64,000 bases of DNA from Pseudoxanthomonas sacheonensis (lineage in GTDB: Bacteria; Pseudomonadota; Gammaproteobacteria; Xanthomonadales; Xanthomonadaceae), in the NCBI RefSeq assembly GCF_010093305.1, contig NZ_PDWS01000007.1:62001-126000 (forward strand). The letters are read 5' to 3'. Under the pieces are notes generated by a model. It saw only the letters and a list, made by a program, of their open reading frames with translations. It did not search any database and was not told the origin of the DNA. Of the stretch, positions 19,729 to 28,621 are shown one piece after another. Position numbers and translations under genes: made by a program. How positions within the stretch are numbered: the first letter of the stretch is position 1; every line of letters starts with the position of its first letter.

Positions 19729-21396
19729 CTATCGGGGCAGGGAGTTCAATCGACGAAGTGCTGCCCATGTAAGTTCTGAAGAACCTTTTCCCGCCACGAG
19801 CCGTTCAACTACGCCTGGCGCAATGCTCATGCACTTAATGCCTCTGGCTACATGAGCGGCCGAAAGGCCTGTGATGGCTGAGATATCTTTCGCTGATGTG
19901 ACTTCTCCTGCTATCAGTGCTTTTGCCCAATCACGACCCTGCGCAATTGCCTTCAGAAGCGTCTTATGACCGGGCGTCATAGCTGCTGCAATGGCAGTCG
20001 TTTCCTCCGCCAAGATCCTTGTTTCACCGGCTGCCTTGATGAAGGAAGCGTCGACGGCTCTGATCACTCTTGCGGTCCTCCTTGGCGCCGCCTTTGTGCC
20101 TAAGGGCTTGTCCGCCATCAGTAGCAGCGCGGACAACCGGCCCGGTTCTGACGAGAGTTCTATTCTCCGATCGTTGACGGTGACTCGAACATTGGCTTGC
20201 AGCAAGATTTCCCTTTGCTCGGGAGTATCCAGTGATCGCCATTTCTTTGCCAAGCGCTCTGCACTCGCCCGCAGCGAAGCACTAAGAGTGGGGTCTTCGA
20301 CGTCCAGCTGAACATCCAGATCATCTGCGCTCAGCATCTGCAGCCACTGCTCGGTCGCAATTCGCTCTACGTCGTGTGCAGGCAAGCAGAGCCGTTTCTT
20401 GCCTGCACAGCCAGGACGGGTTACGTAGTAACGGTATCGTTTGTCGCCCTTGGTCGAATGCGACGGGATCAGCCGATTCCCGGCGCCGTCCACCACCATG
20501 CCGGCCAGCAGACTGGTGTTGGTGGCACGTCTGCCCGTACGCCGCTCATGCCGGTTGTTCTGTAGTTTGGATTGAGCCTTTGCCCATAGATCAGCGGGAA
20601 CGATTGCCTCGTGCTGGCCCTCGAAGAATTCTCCCTTGTGGTGGACCTCGCCGAGGTAGAGGCGACGGTTGAGGACGGCGTACAGGCCGCCCCGTGAGAA
20701 GGCCCTAGTCTCTGTAGCCCCATCCCGTTGTAGGCGGGAGCGTCCCCGTGTGTTGGCATGGTCCAGTTCTTCCATAAGAGCCTGCACGCAGCCCAGCTGG
20801 CAGTACCGCTCGAAGATATGCCGCACCAAAACGGCCTCTGGTCCGTTGACCACCAGGGCCTTGTCGACCAGGGAATATCCCAGCGGCACCGGCCCGCCCA
20901 TCCACATGCCTTTGCGCTTGGAGGCGGCAACTTTGTCGCGAATACGTTCTCCGGTGACCTCGCGCTCGAACTGGGCGAAGGACAGAAGCACGTTGAGAGT
21001 CAGCCTCCCCATAGAGGAGGTCGTGTTGAAGTGCTGGGTTACAGACACAAAGGACGTCTGGTGGCGATCAAAGGTTTCGACCAGCTTGGAGAAGTCCATG
21101 AGAGATCGAGTAAGGCGATCGATCTTGTAGACCACCACCAGATCAACCTTGCCATCATTGATATCGGCCAGCAGTCGCTGCAGGGCAGGGCGGGTCAGAT
21201 TCCCACCCGAGAACCCGCCATCATCGTACCGGGTAGGCAAGACCTGCCAGCCCTCGTGGCGTTGGCTGATCGCATAGGCCTCACAGGCTTCCCGCTGGGC
21301 ATCTAGCGAATTGAAGGCTTGGTCCAGGCCCTCTTCAGTCGATTTGCGGGTGTAAATGGCACAGCGAAGGGGGACAGTGTTGCCCTTGGTCTTCAT
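19729..21396 (-). CDS. Large serine recombinase
   Basis: The 555-residue recombinase has a resolvase catalytic domain (residues 10-160; catalytic Ser19 in YTRKST, then YDDGGFSGG and DRLTRS), a recombinase domain (PLGYSLVDKALVVNGPEAVLVRHIF) and a zinc-ribbon-like region (RPGCAGKKRLCLPA). Such enzymes integrate and excise phages and islands at att sites. The ATG at 21396 overlaps the stop of the upstream DUF2924 gene (ATGA). The C-terminal ~140 residues, with a helix-turn-helix look (TSAKDISAITGLSAAHVARG), are also seen in DUF2924-linked recombinases. Confidence 0.93.
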   Translation of the reverse strand: MKTKGNTVPLRCAIYTRKSTEEGLDQAFNSLDAQREACEAYAISQRHEGWQVLPTRYDDGGFSGGNLTRPALQRLLADINDGKVDLVVVYKIDRLTRSLMDFSKLVETFDRHQTSFVSVTQHFNTTSSMGRLTLNVLLSFAQFEREVTGERIRDKVAASKRKGMWMGGPVPLGYSLVDKALVVNGPEAVLVRHIFERYCQLGCVQALMEELDHANTRGRSRLQRDGATETRAFSRGGLYAVLNRRLYLGEVHHKGEFFEGQHEAIVPADLWAKAQSKLQNNRHERRTGRRATNTSLLAGMVVDGAGNRLIPSHSTKGDKRYRYYVTRPGCAGKKRLCLPAHDVERIATEQWLQMLSADDLDVQLDVEDPTLSASLRASAERLAKKWRSLDTPEQREILLQANVRVTVNDRRIELSSEPGRLSALLLMADKPLGTKAAPRRTARVIRAVDASFIKAAGETRILAEETTAIAAAMTPGHKTLLKAIAQGRDWAKALIAGEVTSAKDISAITGLSAAHVARGIKCMSIAPGVVERLVAGKGSSELTWAALRRLNSLPR

Positions 21397-21863
21397 GCCG
21401 GCGCCTTCGCGGGCTTGGCCTTCTTCAGCCCGAAGAAGACCGGTCCCGACCAAGGTGTGCCGGTGATCTCCCGGGCCAGCACTGACAGGCTGCTGTAGGT
21501 CTTGCCTTCGTACAAAAAGCCGGGGTCTGCGACTGTGACCGTATAGGTCCGACCACGCCAAGTCCGCAGGAGCCGCGTGCCAGGCTTCAGCCGCCGGGCC
21601 GGCACAGGAGCGGTTTGTGGCCCTGATCCGCGGGTCCTGGGGAGCAGAGAGGCCAGGTAGGCCTCTACTTCGGCCGGAAGCCCGCCGTAGGCGGTTTCCT
21701 GAGCATGGAAACGAAGCAGTTGGGCGGCTAGCGGGCGCCGCATTTTGGGCGATAAAGGCCGCCCGAACGCGGCCTGCCACTGAGCCTCAAGGTCTTTGCG
21801 GCTGGGCGTCGGAAGCTTCTCTATGAAAGGCGCTGTAGCTGGGTTCTTGGCGGGTTTGGACAT
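21393..21863 (-). CDS. DUF2924 domain protein
   Basis: The 156-residue basic protein matches the DUF2924 pattern: an N-terminal ELxxxWxxxFGRxxP-like segment (LEAQWQAAFGRPLSP), then RRLKPGTRLLRTWRGRTYTVTV with FLYEGKTYSSLSVLAREITG and W/SGPVFFGL. DUF2924 proteins are found next to large serine recombinases in phage-derived islands and may help site choice or directionality. Its stop codon overlaps the start of the recombinase, so translation is coupled. Confidence 0.88.
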   Translation of the reverse strand: MSKPAKNPATAPFIEKLPTPSRKDLEAQWQAAFGRPLSPKMRRPLAAQLLRFHAQETAYGGLPAEVEAYLASLLPRTRGSGPQTAPVPARRLKPGTRLLRTWRGRTYTVTVADPGFLYEGKTYSSLSVLAREITGTPWSGPVFFGLKKAKPAKAPA

Positions 21864-21959
21864 GGTGCCTCCTTTGCACCATGCACGCTCTTGCCGGCCA
21901 TACAGTCAAGTCAAAACCCGTAGAGAAAACCTGCCCGCTAACGCGGTAATCCAGCCCTG

Positions 21960-22418
21960 CTATTTGGCTTTGTACTCGATGGAGTCGTTGTTGTAGTCGT
22001 AGACCGAACGCCCGTAAACGCGGGTGAGCGCCTGGCCGCTGGCGCCCTTCTCAGGTTTCTGCGCCCAGACTCCGATATAGATGTGCTCCGGTGCCGGCTG
22101 CCGGCCCTGCTTCACGAGCTCATCAATGGCTGCCTGTGCAACGGCCTTAGTATCTCGGCGCACTTCGGCTTGGTTAGCGGGAGCGGACTGATAGGTTAGT
22201 ACCAGCTGATAGTCGTTCTTGGTGGCCTTTTTGACGCTGATCCCTTCCCACTTAGCACTGGTCTTTAGGCGCGCCGCAACGGCCTGCGCAAACTGCTGGG
22301 CTTGAACTTGCTCGGCCGCAGCGTTGGGCGAGGGTGCGCTTGCCGCGCCTCCGGACAGCTTGGACAGTGCCCACACCACCACGATTACACCGAGAAAGAT
22401 GATGGCTAGCTTCTTCAT
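21960..22418 (-). CDS. Small membrane-anchored protein of unknown function
   Basis: The 152-residue protein has one N-terminal hydrophobic segment (KKLAIIFLGVIVVVWALS), probably a signal anchor, and a periplasmic alpha/beta domain ending YGRSVYDYNNDSIEYKAK. I do not recognise the family. It is preceded 31 bases upstream by another exported protein and the two probably form an operon. The start ATG follows an AGGAGCTC ribosome site. Confidence 0.7.
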   Translation of the reverse strand: MKKLAIIFLGVIVVVWALSKLSGGAASAPSPNAAAEQVQAQQFAQAVAARLKTSAKWEGISVKKATKNDYQLVLTYQSAPANQAEVRRDTKAVAQAAIDELVKQGRQPAPEHIYIGVWAQKPEKGASGQALTRVYGRSVYDYNNDSIEYKAK

Positions 22419-22449
22419 ATGAGCTCCTGGAAATGAGGGGTCGAGCCGC

Positions 22450-22920
22450 TTAATTGGCTGGCGAAGTAGGTAATGCCTCAGCGGAGGCCGGCGGTTTCAA
22501 CGTACCGGCCACTTCATCAAGCACGCTTTGAGTTCCCGCAATCACCTCCGGCTGCTTGAACTCTTCCCGACTCACCACCCCAGTGTCGGAGGTGGTTTCC
22601 AACCGCTGTTTGGCCGTGGCAATGACGGCTTCTCCAGTGGAGGCAAAAGAAATTTCCAGCTGCACCAAGGGGGCAGCCCCCGCCCCATTCAACATCCGCA
22701 CCAGGAAGCCTCGCCCACCGGGAACCGGTTTGGTGCAGACCACCCGATTGGATTCGGCTTCGACGATGTCCATGTCATGGGTAAGGCACCAAGCTGTGAA
22801 TCCGTTCTTGACTTGATCCAGAGTGGCGCCGTGGATGGTGACGGTGGGTCGGGCAGGCTGGGCGGCCGTTGCAGCACCGGCAGCAAGAATCATCACTAAG
22901 GCGATAAGTAGCTTTTGCAT
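22450..22920 (-). CDS. Secreted protein of unknown function
   Basis: The 156-residue protein begins with a clear signal peptide (MQKLLIALVMILAAGAATA/AQ). The mature part starts VTIHGATLDQVKNGFTAWC, with two Cys that may pair (Cys near 45 and 62). No family is recognised. It is transcribed divergently from the XRE regulator at 23014, and its upstream region contains the three-copy operator. Confidence 0.7.
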   Translation of the reverse strand: MQKLLIALVMILAAGAATAAQPARPTVTIHGATLDQVKNGFTAWCLTHDMDIVEAESNRVVCTKPVPGGRGFLVRMLNGAGAAPLVQLEISFASTGEAVIATAKQRLETTSDTGVVSREEFKQPEVIAGTQSVLDEVAGTLKPPASAEALPTSPAN

Positions 22921-22936
22921 AGAGGCTCCTGAGTCA

Positions 22937-22977
22937 TTGGGATATTATCCTAAATTGGGATAAACCTATATTGGGAT
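22937..22977. promoter_or_regulatory. Three-copy TTGGGAT operator between divergent genes
   Basis: TTGGGAT occurs at 22937-22943, 22955-22961 and 22971-22977, spaced 18 and 16 bases apart. TATCC-7-GGATA at 22945-22962 gives a dyad around the middle copy. The array lies between a secreted-protein gene (minus strand) and a small XRE regulator (plus strand), where an autoregulated operator is expected. Confidence 0.65.
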
Positions 22978-23013
22978 TAATTGGTAGACCGGCTTTCAAA
23001 CCGGTCTTCCAAG

Positions 23014-23256
23014 TTGAAATCAATCTACGAGCGTTCTTACCGGACCCTACTGTCCGTCTTGGTCCAGGCGCGCAAGGACGCGGGTCTCACCCAGCAGCAA
23101 CTGGCCGACAAGCTCGGCAGACCCCAGTCCTTTGTCTCCAAGACGGAAAATGGGGAGCGTCGGATCGACGTGGTCGAGTTCCTCGAACTGTGCAGGCTTG
23201 TCGGAGCCGATCCCCATAATGTGCTTAGGCGCATTGAGCCTTCCGGCTCTCGGTGA
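23014..23256 (+). CDS. Small XRE family regulator
   Basis: About 80 residues form a single helix-turn-helix domain: LLSVLVQARKDAGLTQQQLA, then the recognition helix GRPQSFVSKTENGERRIDVVEF. TTG at 23014 (LKSIYERSYRTLL) matches the usual N-terminus MKSIYxxxYxxLL of this small family; TTG at 22981 would add eleven residues and run into the operator. The repeated TTGGGAT motif directly upstream is its likely binding site. Confidence 0.8.
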   Translation: MKSIYERSYRTLLSVLVQARKDAGLTQQQLADKLGRPQSFVSKTENGERRIDVVEFLELCRLVGADPHNVLRRIEPSGSR

Positions 23257-23432
23257 CGACCTATGGACGCTCTTCGGGAGCAAGTAGTCAAGCAAAGGAA
23301 GGTCAGTGAGTAAAAGCCAGGATATTGGGGGATTTATTGCCAATCTGCGGTCCGGTTACACCTACGAGCGATATGGGCTAGGCGTTGCGTGTTGTCATCC
23401 AGCCGAGGCGGGGTTTCCGTGGGAGAAAAGCG

Positions 23433-24230
23433 ATGTCTGCTGAGTCTGGCACCCCAGGCAGTTTGCAGAAATGGCTCACCACGGCCTTGTCCTATGTGGT
23501 CCCCGTGTTTGCCATAGGCATACCCGTTTTGTATGTGCTGGGGCGGGTGTACAAGGAAGCCTACTGGGCAAAGCTGCAAATCCCTTATAGCCTGCTGGAC
23601 TACCCGGTGGAGGGCTATCTCTATTCCGGGTTCGTCGCGATTACCAACGGGCTGTTTCGCTTAGTTAATTGGCTGCCCTTGGGACCGCTTGGCGCGTGGT
23701 TGCTCACTACTTTGGGGTTGGCTCTGATACTGGCCCTGGTGGTGTCGCTGCGTCGATGGTTGGGTACCGGATTGACGCGCTTTGTGCATTCGATGGAGAA
23801 AAAGCTTCGTAGCTGGAAGGCCAACGAAGACAAATGGCATGTCCAAATCGGACGGCCGCTTTTGATTATTGGGCAGTGGATTAATGGCGCCTTCCTCACT
23901 TTCTTGCTGGCCATTCTTCTCTTGGCGGTCTTTGTCGCGGCTGCCAATAGCGCGGGTCAATATGCGGCTGAGCAGACCGTCAAATACGTAAGACAATCTT
24001 CCAGCATCACAGTGGGGAATGCGCGCGCCATCGCTCACCTAAGAGGTGAACCATCCACGCAAAGTGGAATTCTGCTCGAGTGCAGCTCAGCATGGTGCGT
24101 GATCTCAAGGCGTGGAGAATTTGTCGCAGTACGCGCGGAAGACGTACTACTTGTGGATCATTGTCCGGCCACCCAAATCCTCCCCAACGGTGCCGTGGTC
24201 TGCGACGCCGATAGTTACCTACGTCCCTGA
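23433..24230 (+). CDS. Integral membrane protein of unknown function
   Basis: The 265-residue protein has about four membrane segments (near 15-38, 60-80, 85-105 and 145-170) and a C-terminal soluble part with three Cys. The start ATG at 23433 has GTGGGAGAAAA just upstream and is preferred to TTG at 23385. No family is recognised. Its 3' end overlaps the convergent gene at 24219 by 12 bases, and a terminator hairpin lies across both ends. Confidence 0.7.
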   Translation: MSAESGTPGSLQKWLTTALSYVVPVFAIGIPVLYVLGRVYKEAYWAKLQIPYSLLDYPVEGYLYSGFVAITNGLFRLVNWLPLGPLGAWLLTTLGLALILALVVSLRRWLGTGLTRFVHSMEKKLRSWKANEDKWHVQIGRPLLIIGQWINGAFLTFLLAILLLAVFVAAANSAGQYAAEQTVKYVRQSSSITVGNARAIAHLRGEPSTQSGILLECSSAWCVISRRGEFVAVRAEDVLLVDHCPATQILPNGAVVCDADSYLRP

Positions 24231-24482
24231 GGGACTCTTTTTCTTGCTGCGGGCCTGTGCTAAAGCACTGCCCGCAGCGGACTTTGACGCCTTCGAAGTG
24301 CGTCCATCACGCAGTACTTGAGACGCTGCCGTAGCGGCACGAGCGGAAGTACTCTCGCGCACGGTCTTGGATTGGGTCAGCGCACTGCCGGCAGCAATCT
24401 TGGAGTTTTTACCCGTGCTGGAAGACTTAAGCACTTGGGAGGCCGCCTTGGCGGCTTTGGGTCCGGTTTGCTTAGTGGCCAT
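24219..24482 (-). CDS. Small basic protein with two internal repeats
   Basis: The 87-residue Ala/Ser/Lys-rich protein contains two ~38-residue repeats. Each runs AAxAASQVL(K/R) then TxKxSKxAAGSAL(T/A)Q (residues about 9-36 and 48-76). Proteins of this kind occur in many proteobacteria without assigned function; the composition suggests nucleic acid or nucleoid association, but that is a guess. Upstream lies the minus-strand DUF6119 gene, 100 bases away. Confidence 0.7.
   Translation of the reverse strand: MATKQTGPKAAKAASQVLKSSSTGKNSKIAAGSALTQSKTVRESTSARAATAASQVLRDGRTSKASKSAAGSALAQARSKKKSPSGT
24222..24245 (+). terminator. Rho-independent terminator inside a convergent overlap
   Basis: GTCCCTGAGGGAC (24223-24235) forms a 5-bp stem followed by TCTTTTTCTT. 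It would end the membrane-protein transcript. On the other strand the same bases encode the last codons of the small repeat protein (KKKSPSG). Confidence 0.6.
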
Positions 24483-24584
24483 CAGATAGATCCTTGCGAA
24501 AGTGGGATAGGGGTGTTGCTTTAAGCTTGGGGTACGGCACGCACTAACTCATCGAGTGGTGGGAGGGTCGGATCAAGCTGCTGC

Positions 24585-26216
24585 CTAGCGAAACTTGCCT
24601 TTCGCCCTCTTCTTAGGCTGCTTTCCAGGTTTGAGTTTCTTAATGAGAACATCTGGATCGCAGGAGATTTTTGAAAGCATGACTGATCCGAATCCCAGCC
24701 CCAACAGCCTTGTGCAGACACTCTTAAGCACAACCTTAGCGAAGAACGGCATATGAAGGCCGGCCTTCTGAGACTGGCTGATGATGGCGAATACGATCAC
24801 ATAGTCGGTAACATCTCGTGGCACATCCTTGGGGAGCACAAGCTGGTGGGTGGCGCCAAGCTTCTGATTGGCTAGCTCTACAAACTCTTCATGTGTTTTA
24901 AGAAGCTCGCCTGATACCAGCCCTTGATTAAACAGGTGGCCTAATACACTGGAACTGCCATAGTGCTTTACGTGGAGAAAAACGTTCTTGGCGTAGGCGT
25001 CGCACAATTCCACTTTGTCGTAAATTCCGCCTACGGGGAGCATTTTTTTGTCCATCAACGTCCAGTGGCCGTTGCTTGTATCTACTAGATCTTTGTTGTA
25101 GTGGTCTTCGTCGGCATGGTTGTAGATAGGCAGTGAGGGTTCTAAGCGTGGAATCGCATCAACATAGTCGGCTACAGTTTTTACGAAATCCTTATCCACC
25201 TCAAACCAATGGCCAGCCGATAGCACGTACGACTTTCCGTCTACCTCTAACTCACAGTGGATACAACGATAAACTGGCCAGCGGTCGATGACATGTTCTT
25301 CTTCATTGACCGACATCGCATGATGCATCCGAAGAAACTCTATGCTGGGTGTCTCGTCTGGGAACTGGTGCACTAGGCCAGGAAGGTGAAGATCTGTCGA
25401 CACGCCTTCGTTGGCCAGGCGGGTGAACTTGAAGCCATGCACGACGCTCCAATCGACAATATCGGGCACTGCGAGCCAGCAGTCATCGGCCAACCCGTTG
25501 TTTTGCCAGGCGGCCTTAAGTATCTCAACTAGCCTGTCATTGAGCAGCGCGGCGAGCTCGCCTTTAGGACGGAGTTGTCGAACTTGGTCTACCCAAGGGA
25601 AGGTCTTCTTGTAATCGTCTGATTGAAATGCCTTCAGATAATGGCGTAATAGCTTGCGTAGCGCTGGAATGTCTACATCGGCTGTCACGGTGAGAGCGTC
25701 TGCCCCCGCCATCTTGCGCCCAAGCTCCTCCTTGTCGGGTCGACCTACTATTCCCCGTATCAGATCTCGCTCAATGTCCACCCCAAAGTCCAGAGCGGCG
25801 GATGCCTGGCTAGTTTGAACCCGGCTATTCTGGTCGTCGACGAAGGTGCGCTTATCTATGCTTCTGAGCGCATCGGACTTAACTGAATTCAAAGTTACCA
25901 GAAGGCCGAATCGTTCTTCGTAAGCTTCAGGCTTGATGATAAATCTGCCTTGGCCAAAGGTCAGTGCGAACAGTCTTTTATCGACCTTGACGATAAAGAC
26001 TGCAGACGATAATTGGACCTTGCCTAGGTCTTTAATTGCGACATAGCCTGCGAACAGCTTTGCCCACTTAGGCGGCTTGGGAGGATTCTGCTTGGTGAAA
26101 AGGACGCCGTACTCTGAGGGGCCCTCAGCAATAAGGTGCCTGGTGGTACCTGCTACCACAGCATCTTCTGCAGTAGCGACGCTGTCGCGCAGCAGATAAA
26201 TCGTGAAAGTAGCCAT
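24585..26216 (-). CDS. DUF6119 / TIGR04141 sporadically distributed protein
   Basis: The 543-residue protein matches the TIGR04141 layout: an N-terminal FTIYLLRDSV strand, WAKLFAGYV, AVFIVKVDKRLFALTFGQGRFII and a strongly conserved central region DFGVDIERDLIRGIVGRP. No catalytic site is assigned. Members are patchily distributed and often sit in defence or mobile islands, as here, next to a recombinase and a phage-like block. Codon use and lower GC content suggest transfer. Confidence 0.85.
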   Translation of the reverse strand: MATFTIYLLRDSVATAEDAVVAGTTRHLIAEGPSEYGVLFTKQNPPKPPKWAKLFAGYVAIKDLGKVQLSSAVFIVKVDKRLFALTFGQGRFIIKPEAYEERFGLLVTLNSVKSDALRSIDKRTFVDDQNSRVQTSQASAALDFGVDIERDLIRGIVGRPDKEELGRKMAGADALTVTADVDIPALRKLLRHYLKAFQSDDYKKTFPWVDQVRQLRPKGELAALLNDRLVEILKAAWQNNGLADDCWLAVPDIVDWSVVHGFKFTRLANEGVSTDLHLPGLVHQFPDETPSIEFLRMHHAMSVNEEEHVIDRWPVYRCIHCELEVDGKSYVLSAGHWFEVDKDFVKTVADYVDAIPRLEPSLPIYNHADEDHYNKDLVDTSNGHWTLMDKKMLPVGGIYDKVELCDAYAKNVFLHVKHYGSSSVLGHLFNQGLVSGELLKTHEEFVELANQKLGATHQLVLPKDVPRDVTDYVIVFAIISQSQKAGLHMPFFAKVVLKSVCTRLLGLGFGSVMLSKISCDPDVLIKKLKPGKQPKKRAKGKFR

Positions 26217-26237
26217 AGGTCCCCTGACTTACTTGAA

Positions 26238-26465
26238 TCAACTGTCCTTCAAAGACTCGGCAAGCTTGGCCGCGGTCTCGGTCGGAGCCAGCATTCCCCA
26301 ATGCTGAAACCGCGAGTACAGCGCGATATCGCTGTCGCCACGCATCCTGCATACGTACCGAGCCAGTTGGCAACGTAAATAATTCACACAAGGCGATGGC
26401 GGTCGAAATGGAAGCAAGTCGCTAGGGCTGGATTTGTGCGGGGGTGGCGCAGTAATGAACGGCAT
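26238..26465 (-). CDS. Possible small protein upstream of DUF6119 gene
   Basis: A 75-residue frame from ATG at 26465 ends 21 bases before the DUF6119 start. Its C-terminal half (RGDSDIALYSRFQHWGMLAP followed by TETAAKLAESLK) looks protein-like, but there is no clear ribosome site and no recognised family. It may be a gene or the 3' remnant of one. Confidence 0.3.
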   Translation of the reverse strand: MPFITAPPPHKSSPSDLLPFRPPSPCVNYLRCQLARYVCRMRGDSDIALYSRFQHWGMLAPTETAAKLAESLKDS

Positions 26466-26489
26466 AACAAATTGTGATCTCTTTTTAGT

Positions 26490-26518
26490 TTGACAGGGGG
26501 TCCGTACGGTTCTACAAG
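26490..26518 (+). promoter_or_regulatory. Candidate sigma-70 promoter
   Basis: TTGACA at 26490-26495 and TACAAG at 26513-26518 are separated by 17 bases, pointing toward the plus-strand phage-like block. The -35 is perfect, the -10 moderate. Confidence 0.5.
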
Positions 26519-26576
26519 AGGGAGGTGGCGCAAAGTTTCTAGCAACACCAAGCGCGCACCTCCTCCGCCAATCCGG

Positions 26577-27161
26577 ATGACCGACATGATGCACCTGATC
26601 CAATTGCCACCCCTGCACATCAAGGGCAAAACGCCGGGTACCTGGCTAGGCAAGTCGCGAACCCTCCTTACTGAGGATTTGGAGGAAATGGGCTCGGACG
26701 CCCTCGCAGCGGTACGCGCGGCTCAGCGAAAACCTATTCCTTTGGGTGCCGAGCAGGAAGCACGATTTCATACGATGCGCCGAACCGGCTGCATCGCGGT
26801 CTACAGGACCGAGCGCAAGCTGCGGGGGCGGGCCAAGAAGCTCATCTATCGACGTGGCGGCAAGGGAGGCGCTGATATGGAGATGTCGCCTGTCCTCTGG
26901 GATCAGGCGCAGGCGCGGGCCGCGGTTCGGGTAAGGCTGTACGAGGCATTCAAACAGCCGCCACCACCCGAAGCCGGTGTCTCTGCTCGCCAGGCCATCG
27001 CGCTAGCACGCGCCAGCCGTGTGCTTGCTCTGATACCCAAGTATCGGGCGCGCGGCCGGGACTGCGGCGGCTTGATTGCCCGGCAATTGGGTGAGCCCAT
27101 AGCCTACGTTCGACGCATCCTGCGCGAAGAACGTTCACGACCGACGCTGCCAATTCTCTAA
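26577..27161 (+). CDS. Unknown protein at head of the phage-like block
   Basis: About 194 basic residues without recognised family. The C-terminal region (VSARQAIALARASRVLALIP and CGGLIARQLGEPIAYVRRIL) looks like a helix-turn-helix DNA-binding domain. ATG at 26577 (MTDMMHLIQ) is favoured because the upstream frame is Pro/Arg-rich and non-conserved in look; no strong ribosome site is visible. It lies 65 bases before the methyltransferase and shares its direction. Confidence 0.6.
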   Translation: MTDMMHLIQLPPLHIKGKTPGTWLGKSRTLLTEDLEEMGSDALAAVRAAQRKPIPLGAEQEARFHTMRRTGCIAVYRTERKLRGRAKKLIYRRGGKGGADMEMSPVLWDQAQARAAVRVRLYEAFKQPPPPEAGVSARQAIALARASRVLALIPKYRARGRDCGGLIARQLGEPIAYVRRILREERSRPTLPIL

Positions 27162-27226
27162 AAGGACCCACTGCGGTTCCCTGATCGGGCCAGGAATTTC
27201 CCTGGTAGCGATCTCGGAGAAACGCA

Positions 27227-28621
27227 ATGCAGTCACTTAGTAAGACCAAGCCGCTGGTACAGGGCGCAAGTGAGGCGGGTCCTCATCTTTCGATTCACCT
27301 ACAGCCCCTCCGCCTGCTCAAGCCCGATCCGGGCAACCCACGAACCCACAGCGATAAGCAGGTCAGACAGCTCGCCAAGAGCATCTCGGCGTTCGGGTTC
27401 TGCGTTCCCTTGTTGGTGGATGCCGAGCGTAACGTCATTGCCGGCCACGGACGGCTGCTAGCCGCCCAGCAACTGGGTTGGTCGGAGGTGCCAGCCATCA
27501 CCTTGGAACACCTCACGCCACTGCAGATCCAGGCATTTCGCGTCGCTGACAATCGCCTCAGCGAGTGTTCCACCTGGGATCCACGTTTGCTAGGTCAGCA
27601 ACTCAAGACCCTGTCAGAGGCCGAGCTGGATTTCGACTTGGATGCCATCGGCTTCGATCTGCCCGAAATCGACTTGCGGATCCAATGCCTCGACGAGTTC
27701 GGTAGCGACGAGGGTCCCGACGTTGATTCTCCCTCGGAAGATCTGCCGGTCGTCACCCAGCTAGGGGATGTCTGGCAGTTGGGAGGGCATCGGATCATTT
27801 GCGGCAATGCGCTGGAGGCTGAGACTTACGAGCGGTTGATGCAGGGCCGGAAAGCGGTCATCACGTTCACCGACCCACCGTTCAACGTCAAGATCGCCGG
27901 CAATGTGGGTGGGAAGGGCAAGATCCAGCACGCCGAGTTCGTCATGGCCTCCGGGGAGATGTCGCGGCTGGAGTTCACCGCCTTCCTCGACAAGACCATT
28001 CAGGGCATCAAGACCAACTGCGTACCGGGTGCGTTGCTCTATGTCTGTATGGACTGGCGCCACTTGGTCGAGCTGTCGACGGCAGGGGAGAGTCAGGGAC
28101 TTGAGCTAAAGAACCTGTGCGTGTGGACCAAGAACTGCGGTGGCATGGGGTCGCTGTATCGCAGTCAGCACGAGCTGATCTTCGTCTACAAGAATGGCAG
28201 CGACGAGGCCCATGTCAACAATGTGCAGCTGGGTCGCTTCGGTCGCAACCGCACCAATGTCTGGGCGTACGACGGGGCCAATTCCTTCTCCCGCAAGTCC
28301 GATGAGGGAAATCTGCTCGCCTGGCACCCGACCGTCAAACCGGTAGCCCTGGTCGCCGACGCCGTTCTGGATGCGTCCGAACGCGGTTCCATCGTTCTGG
28401 ATGCCTTCCTGGGCAGTGGCACCACGATCATCGCGGCCGAGAAAACCGGCCGAGTCGGCTACGGCATCGAACTGGATCCTAAGTATGTGGATACCTCTAT
28501 CCGACGATGGCAGCGCCTGACGGGTGGAAAAGCTATCCATGGCAGCACAGGCGAAACCTTCGAGGAGCGGGAGTCGGTGTCGCTGGTAGGGGAGGGTGCC
28601 CATGAAGGACAAGCCCTCTAA
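27227..28621 (+). CDS. ParB-domain DNA methyltransferase
   Basis: The 464-residue protein has an N-terminal ParB/Srx-like domain (residues 22-110; NPRTHSDKQVRQLAKSI, VIAGHGRLLAA) and a C-terminal beta-class N6-adenine or N4-cytosine methyltransferase. DPPF is at 216-219 (catalytic) and DAFLGSGTT near 403 (SAM binding). No restriction enzyme is adjacent. This fusion is common in phages and gene transfer elements beside a terminase. Start ATG at 27227 has CGGAGAAA upstream. Confidence 0.93.
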   Translation: MQSLSKTKPLVQGASEAGPHLSIHLQPLRLLKPDPGNPRTHSDKQVRQLAKSISAFGFCVPLLVDAERNVIAGHGRLLAAQQLGWSEVPAITLEHLTPLQIQAFRVADNRLSECSTWDPRLLGQQLKTLSEAELDFDLDAIGFDLPEIDLRIQCLDEFGSDEGPDVDSPSEDLPVVTQLGDVWQLGGHRIICGNALEAETYERLMQGRKAVITFTDPPFNVKIAGNVGGKGKIQHAEFVMASGEMSRLEFTAFLDKTIQGIKTNCVPGALLYVCMDWRHLVELSTAGESQGLELKNLCVWTKNCGGMGSLYRSQHELIFVYKNGSDEAHVNNVQLGRFGRNRTNVWAYDGANSFSRKSDEGNLLAWHPTVKPVALVADAVLDASERGSIVLDAFLGSGTTIIAAEKTGRVGYGIELDPKYVDTSIRRWQRLTGGKAIHGSTGETFEERESVSLVGEGAHEGQAL

